64,000 nt of DNA from Scatophagus argus (taxonomy: Eukaryota > Chordata > Actinopteri > Scatophagidae), in contig NC_058513.1 of the NCBI RefSeq assembly GCF_020382885.2, forward strand, positions 3,859,408 through 3,923,407, given 5' to 3'. The stretch's first letter is position 1. The number at the start of each line of letters is the position of its first letter. The notes under the pieces are model-generated. The model ran no database searches, had not been told where the DNA came from, and saw nothing but the letters and a program-made list of their open reading frames with translations. Positions 30,303-41,600 of the stretch are shown here, one piece after another. A program made the translations under genes and the position numbers.

Positions 30303-31339
30303 ATGGAAGTTAAAGAGGAGGTGATGGATATTCTTCAGAAGGTGTGGACCAAACTGCAGGGTCTCCCGCAAGCCAACCCTCTGGAGCTGGGAGCCTTCTT
30401 TGTGCTCATCCTGTTTGTTGGTGAGTTTTTATTTGTAAACTACAGTATGAGAAATTGAGGATTGAAAGGTTTAAAGCCTTTATTGTCATGTGCACAGTAA
30501 AGAAACAAGTTCTCTGCTCATTTAAATTCTTCCTTTGCTTTCCAGTGCGATGCTAGAGGTAGAAAATTAAAGTAGAATATAGAATACTTTAAGAGTAAAA
30601 CCTAAAAGATATTTACATGATATGTATAAGAGAGGCAGTGTGATGCAGAACATGCAATATTGGCACCAAGTGAGATCCATATAATAATGATTAAAGGATG
30701 ATGGTCTAAAATAGAGAGATAAACCCCTCCAACTGAGCTGTAAATGGGACGGGAGTAGATGTATTTTTTCACTAAGTCCAATACTCTCCTTTAGTTCTGG
30801 TTGGTGCTCCATCAGCTCCCAAGGGAAAAATCTCGCTCTTTAGCCTACAGATGTGCCAATATGTTGTTTGGTTTGTTGCTAACTGTGCCTGCCTGCCATT
30901 TGGAAACAGAGAGATAAAAGAGTACAGTTGTTCAACAGAGGTTTTTCCCTGAAACCGACTACCCGCTGCGGTTAGAAGCACAGTGGAAGTGAACCAGAAC
31001 AGTGAAGATGTGGGCGACCAAAGCAAAACAATGAGCTGAAAGAGGATAAAATGCCTCATGGAGATGAGGGGAAATGCAGGGATGAGTGTCTGTAGGGTTC
31101 GTCACTATGAGTGACCATTAACATATTACACATGGTCAGTTGACCCATAGTTAATATAAAATCATAGCTACATGCAGCTTTAACTCCATCCCCCTCCACC
31201 CTGTGTCTTCTGTCTGCCCCTCCCGTCTCTCCTTTCAGCCACGTTTCTCTTCATGATCGTGCTGTCCTGCGTCCATTGCTGCTGCTGTGGAAAGCCAAAA
31301 TACCAGGGCTCCAGAGTGCAGCCTCTCCAACCTGTCTGA
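30303..31339 (+). CDS. smim5: Small integral membrane protein 5
   Basis: Single-pass micropeptide of unknown biochemical role. Coding exons are 30303-30420 and 31239-31339 (219 nt, 72 aa; human about 77). An acceptor TTTTTTAG at 30188-30195 suggests the first coding exon starts at 30196 with 107 nt of 5'UTR. The N-terminus MEVKEEVMDILQKVWTKLQG is an amphipathic acidic/basic helix, followed by LPQANPLE, close to the mammalian LPQAEPVE. The membrane segment covers about residues 31-50. It is followed by a juxtamembrane cysteine cluster, CVHCCCCGKPK (50-60), and a short polar tail ending LQPV. The intron interrupts the membrane segment (phase 1). Identity rests on the QRLPQAxP-like motif, the Cys cluster and its position beside smim6 and sap30bp. 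Confidence 0.88.
30463..30545. repeat. Fragment of a dispersed fish repeat in smim5 intron
   Basis: AAGCCTTTATTGTCATGTGCACAGTAAAG resembles the Pol-type repeat at 13633-13793 (CTTTATTGGCAG). The copy is short and degenerate. Confidence 0.4.
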
Positions 31340-31439
31340 AGCTGAGACAAAGAACAAGACTCCATCAGTAAATACAACCTCCATCCTTTCTTCCGTCTTT
31401 CATGTAACCACCCTCACAATACATTTACAGTTAACCAAG

Positions 31440-31460
31440 AAATCCCTCTTTTTTTTTTTT
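31440..31460. repeat. T-rich run in smim5 3'UTR
   Basis: CCCTCTTTTTTTTTTTTAGG is low-complexity sequence that happens to look like a splice acceptor. There is no sign of a downstream coding exon in frame. Confidence 0.5.
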
Positions 31461-32082
31461 AGGTTTGTCGATTTCTTAGAGGAAATAATCAAAGGAGATT
31501 CAAGGGAAAGAAAAGGACACATTTCCATGATATGTCCTTGGATAAAGCCTGGATCCACAGCTAGGCAGACATGCCCCTGGAATCCATATAAATCAGCAGA
31601 GTGACACATATCATCAAGATTCATTCCAGGGCAGGACAATGAAACACTGTGTGGCAGCCCTTTCTAAGAACAAAAACTTCACAGTGGAGCAATCTATGAA
31701 AAGATACAGTAAGAATGCTGATATGTGTTTGAATGTGACAGTTACTCTGACATTACAAATTAACTGGGTTGGTATTTTGTTAATATTCACCAGAAATGTG
31801 GAAAACAACATGGAAAATGCTCGTGTAAGTCTGTGTTAGTTAGTTTCATGTTTTTAGCAGAAACACGTTGGTATAAGAAGACAGAGCGCCATCTGCTGGT
31901 CTGGTGAAGAGTTTTTTTGGGGGGTTTTTTCTTTAGCAAATTGTGCCAATGTAAAATAAGAGCTGTTCATTGTCAGTGCAAGAGTTACAAGTGTATTCTC
32001 ATTATAGTGCAACATAGAAATGTATTTTTGTCTTTTTTACGGAGGTAATGCAGTGTTACATTTGTGGATGTAACGTAAATGT

Positions 32083-32088
32083 AATAAA
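32083..32088 (+). promoter_or_regulatory. smim5: Polyadenylation signal of smim5
   Basis: AATAAA about 745 nt downstream of the smim5 stop is followed by a GT-rich stretch (GTTCAGTATATA), giving a 3'UTR of about 31340-32105. Confidence 0.55.
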
Positions 32089-32535
32089 TGTTCAGTATAT
32101 AAAAAAAGGTATCATTATGACTTGTTCATTTTTGTAGGGTCAATGTAAAGATTTATCTATATGTTAAAGCGTGATATGATCTCCACAAAATAAGATTTGA
32201 TGCAAATAAGACCAGTAAAACACTGCACAATTGTTTGCCTGTCTTATCGCCAGATCTCTCTTTTGCCTACAACAGTCAATATCACAAGTAAACATTAACC
32301 AGGAACAGTTGCAGTTTGTGTTGCCCTGCCCACACTGAGCAACTGAAAGTGTAACCTTGGGCGGAGAGTAAGGATTATAGACAGTCTTGTCTGTGCCCAA
32401 ACTGAAAATGTTTGGATTATAGTCAGATTGTTCCAGGACTGCGAAAAGAGGCTGAAACCATCTGTTCTTACACCCTACATTATATCCACACGCTGTTGGG
32501 AGTCACTGAGCCGTGAGAAGATCATTTGGGAGGAC

Positions 32536-33028
32536 ATGGCGGTGGAGAGGTGAGTTTCGAAACGGGAATGTGTTTGCTAACAATTGATTTTAACATCAGC
32601 AGGTGTCTATGGGAATGTTCTAATTAAAAAATGTGTTAGCTTTTCTGATTGCTTTATATTTGTTTCAGATATTTTATTATCGGGCAAATAATGTAGCGCC
32701 AAACATTATTAGTGGTTACCACTGTTATGCACTTACATTATCTCATCAGTGTTTATTTCTCCACTTGTGTGTTCAACTGGTTTGTGTCTCCCTTTGCAGT
32801 GTACTAGAGCAGCTGAGACCCACAGGGTCACCTGGGGACTTGGTGGAATGGTTCCTGTATCGGCTGCACATGGGGCCATGGTCACAGGGCGGTATTGTGG
32901 TCATAGGACTGTTTGTGTTGACAGTTCTGTCTCTGGTTGTCTTTGCTCTGCTGTATGGATGCTGCTGTGGAGGACAAGTAGTGAACCAGAAGAAGAAGAG
33001 GAAGACACAGAAGGACGGGGTGATTTAG
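32536..33028 (+). CDS. smim6: Small integral membrane protein 6, endoregulin-like SERCA regulator
   Basis: Micropeptide; in mammals endoregulin sits in the ER membrane and inhibits SERCA calcium pumps. Exons are 32536-32549 (14 coding nt, Kozak GACATGG) and 32800-33028. The total is 243 nt, 80 aa (human 62). VEWFLYRLHMGPWSQGG resembles the mammalian pre-membrane stretch ending NPWDQGG. The membrane helix is at about residues 37-57 (IVVIGLF through VVFALLY), with leucine/phenylalanine spacing like that family. The tail differs from the human form: it has a cysteine cluster GCCCGG (58-63) and a basic stretch, KKKRK (69-73). The gene follows smim5 in the same orientation with about 1.2 kb between coding regions, and sap30bp follows it. 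Identity relies on PW-QGG, topology and synteny. Function is inferred from the mammalian protein. Confidence 0.82.
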
Positions 33029-33267
33029 ACACATGAAAGGAACTGAAGGAATGAATGTTGACAAAATTTGTTTAAATTTTGCTGTCCAACCGATTGAACC
33101 CTGGGTTTTTCCATTGTTATATGTCATAACTTTTGTAGTGTTGACATTTCTTTGCTGTTTTCCATTGCTGTATTTGTACTGGTTGATATCAAATCAAACA
33201 ACTTTTTTATTAACTTTATGTAAAATAATTCTCTCATTGATTAGTAGTACCTGGACTTGATATGATT

Positions 33268-33273
33268 ATTAAA
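33268..33273 (+). promoter_or_regulatory. smim6: Candidate polyadenylation signal of smim6
   Basis: ATTAAA about 240 nt downstream of the smim6 stop is followed by GTGTGTC at 33289, a suitable downstream element. Confidence 0.5.
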
Positions 33274-33289
33274 TACTCAATCAAAAATG

Positions 33290-33785
33290 TGTGTCTATCT
33301 ATATCAGCGACATAAAAGCTACTTCATGAAAAAAGACACAAGTCATTGATGTTCCAGGCAGTCCAGGTGCATTTACAGCTTAATGACTTCTGTGTTTTTT
33401 GTGCTTCACATATAGAAATGCACAAATACAGTGAACTGCTACTGTTGAAGTAAAGGTTACTAGCATTTCTAACCATAGGTGTATTTTAGCCTGAAAATTG
33501 TTATATCCGTCTCTGTTTGTTTTTTATCCCTATTTTATTTGCGTTGTAGCAGCATATAAAATAAATATAAAACACGGATAGGCGTATTTAAGTGGTGATT
33601 ATTTAACAACAGCGGACATTTAACAATGTTCAGATGTTAATAAATAATTACGTGTCACAATCCGCATACTACAGACCTCCAAATAACATTAGAACTACAT
33701 CTCCCAGTGCTACTCTGGTGCTACGCAATGCAATTTCACTGACGTTTTTATTCTGCGACCTGGCGTTTGTGCGACACATACAGCA
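33290..33785. promoter_or_regulatory. sap30bp: smim6-sap30bp spacer and sap30bp promoter
   Basis: About 500 bp separate the smim6 3' end from the sap30bp start codon. The part next to the ATG (33690-33785) has CpGs and must hold the sap30bp 5'UTR. No TATA box was evident. Confidence 0.5.
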
Positions 33786-36700
33786 ATGGCGAGCGGTAAA
33801 AAGAGTGCTCTACTCTCGTCTTTGGCAGACTATGGAGACGATTCAGAGCCTGACTCTGACCCCGAAGTAGAAGAGACAGGTATATAATAAATTTATTAAT
33901 TTCGCTGGTTCTGCGTGTAGTGGCTAAAAAACGCGGTCTTTTATTGCACGAATCTTGCCCCGTGTTTTCATGTGGTAGCTAACGTTAGCTTGTGGCTAAC
34001 GCAGCTAGTTTAAAGGATATGCTGGAGATATTCAAGGCTTGTTTGTAAAAACCGGGAACATCCACAGTTCAGGCATGTAAAGTTATTCCAACGGTGTCTT
34101 ATTGGTTTAGTTTATTCTCTCGTAATGGATATTAAATCGTGAGGGTCTCGACATCAATAGTCTTTTGTTTTGCTGTACGGTTACTGGTTTCATTTCTTCC
34201 CACATATCAATGTAATGTAATGTGTGTATTTAAATCATAAGTGCTGTGTGTGTGTGTGTGGGTAGTAACATTATATTGCCAAATTTTTCGATGAATTGTG
34301 TTTTAATGATGCCTTCCTGTATCCACTGCTGGACTGACTGCCCTGCATTAAAGCTGATTTTAAAGCAAAATGCCCATTGCTTCTTCTTCTTCTAATACTG
34401 GCTGCCAGTGATGCTGTTTGTCTCTTCTGGTTATCTGACTCTGCCATCTGCTTTTTCTGTGTGGTGTTCCTGTTCTCCCTATGTCTCTTCCTGTCTGTCA
34501 CTAGGGGGGCGTGGAGGAGGTCTGGTATACGGCTATGGTGATGATGACCTGAACAGAACTGATGGTGCAGATGACAAGGGCTCTGGAGATGAAGACAGCA
34601 GAGAAAGCAACTCGGTCAGTAATTGTGTTCTGAATTTCTGAAAGCTCATGTTTCTCATGGTGAGAATCCATCCTCTGGGGTTTATTTCTGCTGACCATTT
34701 GGTTCCACTGACGTTTGGTTGAATTTCATTAAGTGACAGAAAAAAACAGCACAACTGGTGTGGTGTCAGAGATGTGGTGCTTTTTGACATGTTTGATGAT
34801 GTGGTGCTCTGACTCATAGAGTTCACACCAATGCTTTTTTTGGTTGTGACAGTACTTGCGTCATATTCATAATGAGACGTGTGTAATCACCAAAGTGGCA
34901 TCAGTACACCTCTGTTACTGATGTGTAATGTGAGGGGCGATTTTATCACCTGACCTCCATTGACATAAAACACTATAACTACCAGTACTAGTAATACACA
35001 GCCACAGTTAAGCAGGACTGTATTATTATGTATACAATGGTTATAATTCCTTTTGTTCACCTTTTACGTCTTGATTTTTTTATTATAGCAATTTAATCAA
35101 TTCCAGTAGTTATTTATCCATCCAATCCAGTAATTACTGTTTCATAGGTGAATAAAACCTTTATTCTATATAAAGCCTTAAGTAAAATTAGGTGTCACAA
35201 AAGATCAGTGTGTCTTTTTAAATCTAAAACATGAATGAAATTAGATACAACAACAGCAGTAGAAATACAGATAATAATGTTACTGCAGCATGTGGCTCCA
35301 TACAAAATGCCATTATATTTTTAGATTGCCTGCTACATCTGAGGATGTCACCTTGGGCCTTAGGAATTGTGGTGTTTTTTAACAGTTTATTGACCCAGTG
35401 AAGATTAATAGATGAAAATAAGGGTTAGCAAACAAACCTTTTATAATTACAGGTTCCTTACTGTCTGGTACAGTGCAGTACTTTTTTTTTCACTTTTTAT
35501 AACTAAAATCCATATGGTTAGATGGATATTTTTATATTTTGTTCATGTAGCTGACACCAGACAACTGAAACTGAATAGTATCATGATCTGTTTAATCACT
35601 CTCTTATCCACAATTTAAATTGTTAAATCAGTTTTGAAATGCATTGCAGACTATAGCCAGACTTGAAATGATGCATGTTCTCTATTTGCACCACTAAAAC
35701 ACATATTGCACTATAGATAGTTCTTTTTTGGCACAAGTCCTTCATCCACCATCTTGCTATCTGTAACTCAGATTGCATCAGTTACAAGAAATCACCCATG
35801 GAAGAGCCAGATGAAATATTTTGTTCAGTCACCATAGCCATCTAGTTGGTTACATCACTCTATTGGTTTGTTCATGTAGTGTGGATCTGCTGGTGAATGA
35901 GATTATATGATATTTGGAAACAGAAGTAAGAGGACATTAAATATCTCTAGGATTTACTTGAAAAGTAGATCATGGACACTTTGAAGATTGATCTAAAAAC
36001 TTCACACTGCCCACCACTAAAATCGACCTTTGGCAGTGTTGGACATTAGTGACATGTTCAGACATTTCAATAAAAATTACACATTTGAAGTCTCAGAGTT
36101 ATTTTTTCAGACTTAGGAAGCCTCCCTGGAAGTGCGTTGGTGGTTCGTAGTAAATGTCTGATGGCTGCTATCACTTGTTTCTGTCTGCCTTTGCTGTCTT
36201 GTAAATAAATAAATAATAAAGGACAAAATGAAAACCTGTTGAACAGAAATTTTGCTGCAGAGCCACAGAAGAAATTATTTTCACTAATTGATTTTACTCA
36301 CAGATTGATTATACTAATCATGACGAATAAATTGAGGCTTCAACCACATACCCCAAAATGTTTGGAATTCTCCTTTAACACTATAGCTAGTGTAAAACAT
36401 CAGAAAGGCTCAGCAGTTCTGCAGTTCTTTGACGACTGCTGTTTGTCGTCCGATCTGTTGTGCTGCTTGGTCCCTTTCGAGCCTTAGGGTGTTAACCTTC
36501 TGCATTTTTGTTTTTATAGGAAATGGACGAATCTGACGAGGGGAGGGACGCAGATGATGTTGAGGTATTTGAACACCCACCTGGTGTGGGATGGAGGATC
36601 AATCCTGATTAATTTGTTTTGTCACTAGCCTGAAGGGCCAGCACTTATAAAGTTGCCACCACATGCTATGAAGGAGCATGACCACTAGATGGTGCTGTGG

Positions 36701-38598
36701 GTTTATTTCTGTCACATGAATGCTCGAATAACAAATGAGGTATTATATATAGGCGTAAGGCCAGGTTAGTGACTTAAAGTTTGCTCTGAGCTGCTTGACT
36801 AGTGCATCATAATGTGAGTGTTAAACTTCTTCTGATGTGAGAGTGCACTGCTTGGACCTGCATGCCACACTAACCCCACCCTGTGTGTGTATGCGTTTTA
36901 AAATTACATGTGCGGAACAGCACGGCAGCTTCCTGCTGCACTGTTTGGTACAGGTCAATAGAGTGAGAGTGAGTCACAAACCTAACAAGCAGAAACAATG
37001 CTGTGCAGTGAGTGTCTGCTCTGTCTGAGACTTTGATTTACAGCGTTTCTTTGACTAATCACAATCTGATAAGAAGCTGTATTTAAGCTTTGTCTCTTCA
37101 GAGTGCCATGTCATGAAGCAAAGATAACAGCTTTAAAGGTGTAAGGATTTAGTGATGGTAATTGTAACACTGTGCATCATGATATGATTTCCCAATATCT
37201 GCATGTATTGACACGTGCAGCATTATTCCAAAGGAAGAGAAACATTTTCAGGGAAGTCATGGAATCACTGTTGGGTACTGACTGATGCGGTTGTTAGTCA
37301 GCCCTCAGGAGTTGACTGATATGTCATAGGTAATGTAGCCTGTAGCAGCAGAAGACTGATGTTTAATCTTATGTTGACTGTTTTGGTTTAGGTTAGCATT
37401 TATTATTATTTTAATTATTATTTCTTGCAGCTGCAGGTTGGTGTTTTGATATAGTTCTGGCTAACTGTAGGTCTCTGCACAATACTTCTATAGCCAGAAG
37501 CGATTGAATACTCACCCAGTTACACTGGGAACATGCGCTGATTTGGCATATTGTTTATTGGGAGTTACCTGATTTAGATTGACTTAAATGCCATTTAAAC
37601 ATTTACGGTGGTGAAATTGTCTGCTGAATTGCAAACAGTGCTGTGATATCAGAGCTCAAGCCAACGGGCCCTTTTGTAGTGTTAGTCTTGGTTTAACAGT
37701 ATCAAAAAGACATCAGCCTTAGGTTTACTTATGTTTACTGCTAATTGTTAGCATGCTAACAAGCTAAACTATGATGGGGAAACTTGATAAAGATCAGCAT
37801 GTTAGCATTGTCAGTGTGAGCAAGTTAGTGATAATGTCAGGATTTAGCTCAAAGCAACACTGTGCATTAGTACAGCCACACAGAGCTGCTAGCATAGCAT
37901 CTAGAATCTGTTTTTCCTGTATGACAGTGAGGGAAGAGACCATCTTCTCCATCTGTCTACTCTCCATAAAGGACACACTATTTAAAACTGGCCTTATCTT
38001 ATAGTCCTAATTTAGTGCTACACATTTAAATTCAAGCAAGTTGGAATTGAACTGAATTACACATATGATGAACTCAAGTTGCAGCTTGTCAACAAACAGT
38101 TCAAGTCTGAGACTGTGAAAATACACACACTAAGGCCTAAGTGATCTCACCTCATTTGTAACACTCACCAAAACCCATGACCAGACATAGTGATTTTGAC
38201 CCTTTTTAATGTTTTTCTGTGCCAGGGTAATGACCTTGTTGGTGATGTATATTTTGAGAGACAACAGATACAGTTCACTAAACTATTTCACATAAAACTA
38301 AATGATACTAACTGAGACTTGAGACAAAATTACTTTTTAAATTGACAAACATTATTTGTTTCCTGCCATAAACTACTGTACAGATTATTTTTTTCCTGAA
38401 AGTTCCCCAGGAGATACCAGAAGAGGAGGGACTTTTTCTCTCTATTAAACCCTCACTGCCTATTGAATGCCCACTTTCATACCCCACACCTCCAGTTTGA
38501 AATGCAGGCTTATGCTCCAAATGTTAAGTCTAAAAAAAAAAGATGTGTTGTGACTTTGGGTATGTGCTTAGTTAGAGTGGTTACAAATCCATCTGGCT

Positions 38599-38633
<35 letters not shown>

Positions 38634-41600
38634 CAGATGGCTAGATGACGTGTACAGTACATACAGGAGCTGAAATGAGAAGATGCAAAAATAGATGATC
38701 AGCTTGATTTGTTATTTTTATAGTGTGGTCTCAAATTCAGTAAACAGTTATTTTGTCGCAATCGAAATGTGACCGAAACCTTTGAAAGGCTTGTCTCAAG
38801 TTGACATTTTGATGACAGCAGTTAGGCATTCAGAAGAACAGCTAAATGTTATCTTTTCTTTTTCCACATGTTCAGGTGAAGATCAACAGTTTACAGGGAA
38901 GCAAGCCAGTGCTCTTAACACCTGCGTTGTTTTTGATGTATTTAACAGAATGCATTGTGTTTAATTATTCCTGACAAGGTTGTGTTTGGAAGAAGGCAGC
39001 TTGAACTAGAAGTGAATTAAAATTCTTTACTCATAAACTCTTGAAGATGCATTCATAACAATCGTAGCAGCCCCAGTGTTGCAGCCTTACAGCATAAAAT
39101 GACCCCTAAACCTCCTGTGATGACCAGATGGGAAAGAAATGATGTGAAAAGTGATTTCTTGGTTCTGTCTCAAACAGCAGGTGCCACTTATTTATTTATT
39201 TGTATTTTTAGTTTGGATTTCTACTAACATACTCTGCTAAGCTTCCATGTCTTTCCACCTCCTCCTCCTCCTCCTCCTCCTTGTGTTTCGATCAGCTTCA
39301 GGACAATGCTTTGATGTGCCCATGCAGTTGCTAGATGATGATGTGATGCCTGTGAATAACAGCACTGTTCCATTTGTTCTGAACCTGTGTCGTGCCCACA
39401 GTGCTGGCACAGCAGGCAACATAGTTTAGAGGCTATACAAGACTCCTCCTCCTGCTGGGCTCAAGCATTCACTGGAGCCAGGATTTACTATTCTGGTTTT
39501 TGTTTCTTCTTCGAAACCATTCTCTTCTCAACTTCTCAACTTGTTCTGTGCAGTCTCTCACATTAGCACCTGTTTGATTTATACATTTCAGGTATAAATA
39601 GAATGACTTTTCTTTTTGTTTTTTTCCTAGCTTAATGTCTCTCACAATAAATGCCAGTTCACTTCAGCAGCCCACTTATAATCCACTGTAATTAACTATA
39701 TCCAAGTGGGGACATGGTTTAATAATACCCACCTCTCATGTTGTTGTTATTTCCCTCCACCAAAGGTTGATGATTAGATTACCCTGTGTAAAGGAGACCT
39801 AAATATTCCATGTATCTCTCTTTTTCTCTTTTACAGATTTCAGAAGCAGAAAGTAAGGACCCCAATGAACTAGTTGGTGAGTACACATGCATACACTTAA
39901 GCATGTACATGTATATATTTGACCAACTCTTAAAGGGTAAGGCTGGTGCTTGTTGTCAACAAATCCCATGAAAAGATTCAAACCAACACTAAATTGCTCC
40001 TACTAACAAGCATTGGGTGTGTATCCAACTCTTCATTGGTGCGACAGTGGGTTATGCTGCAGGAGGTCTTTTTGATGGAGATTCAGTCAGTACCTTCAGA
40101 CCTGTAGAAGACGCTATCACTGCTGTAAGCTACGGCAGCTAGGAAGCTCATTGTGTCAATTTTGATACTAAATTGGTGACACTAATTTTGGGTGTCCACG
40201 TTGAAGGTGTGCTGATTGTACAGATCTTGAAGCTGTGTGTGAAGCATTGTGTTCTAGAAGCTGTAGCTTCTTTGCAGCAACAAACATACTGATGGTGATG
40301 GGTTCATTGGTTTGGCTGATACTGAGCTTCAGGTGATTGTTGTTGCACCTTGTGATGAAGCTCTCTATCAGTCCTCTATCCTCCACTGGATATTATTCAT
40401 TGGAATCATGTGTCATAAACATCTTTAAAGTCTTCACCGCATATGTAAGTCTGGACAGGTAGTCTGTCACGTGGAAATATACAACTGCACGACATTAATT
40501 CTAGTCACAAATAGTGAGCCATCTTTAGAAGGAGCCAATGGGCTGAGTGGTAACCTGTATGGAATGCGGAAAGTATCGTTATAGTCTTTGATGATAAGAA
40601 GCACCATACAACAGACTTTTCCGGATGTGTATTATAAAACAAATATACAGTAAGAGACAGCAGAAGAGTCACATTTTAATTTTTATTATGCCATTTGTGT
40701 GTTGTTGCAGTAAATGTATGAATCACTTAGAGGACCCAGGTGAGTTACAGGCGTCTCTTTGTCAACTGAGTGACAGATGGGTTATGAAGGTCTAACCCAG
40801 AGAGCCAGCAGTGGTTAGTGAGTAATGACTGACCCGTCCAGGTGTGCAAGTGAGCATCAAATCATACAGGATATGAGTGATAGAGGGAGCGGCGTTTCTC
40901 ACACTGCACCGTTAGAGCAGTCACTTTTGGCAGCAGCAGTTCCCTCTCTGCTGTTTGTTTGTACGGGCTTATAGCTGGATGCAGATGATTGTACATGTGA
41001 TGCAATGCAGCACTCCATCATCATCTGACTGCAAAATAACACTTGGAAAAGCAACGCATACAATATGTTGCAATAGGAGTGTAGAAGTGATTACAATTAA
41101 AACAATATGATTGATTGGATAAATCATTTTATTTTGAAAGGAATGTCCCAGTGTTATGTTTTTATGCATCTTCACATGTTGCCATTTTGTGTTGAAAAGT
41201 TTAAATAATAATAATAAGTTTATTTATATAGCATCTTTCAAAAACCAGGTTTCCAAAGTGCTTAACAATCATTAAAACCAAAACCACACTGAATAGAATG
41301 CAATAAACAAAACATAGAAAATAATAGATAAAAAGGAGAAATATAATTTAGTACCAATAAAGTCTGTAAAAGTGTGTTTGGAGAAGTGATTTAAAAGAAG
41401 TCACTGACCCTGTAAGCTTATCTCCTCAGGAAGGGGCCAATGGGCTCTGACAGCAAAATCCCGGTCACCTTTAGTTTTTAACCTAGACTTTGGAATGACA
41501 GTAAGGTTCCCACCCGAGGCTCTCAGGCTTCAGGCTGACTCACAGGGGTCAACAACTCTGTTATATAACTTGGAGCCAGACCCATACGTGCTGTAAAAGT

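Noticed and set aside
34781-34812. Possible C/D box snoRNA (TGATGATG followed by CTGA) in sap30bp intron 2
   Set aside because: The boxes are about 20 nt apart, too close for a C/D snoRNA, and there is no terminal stem.
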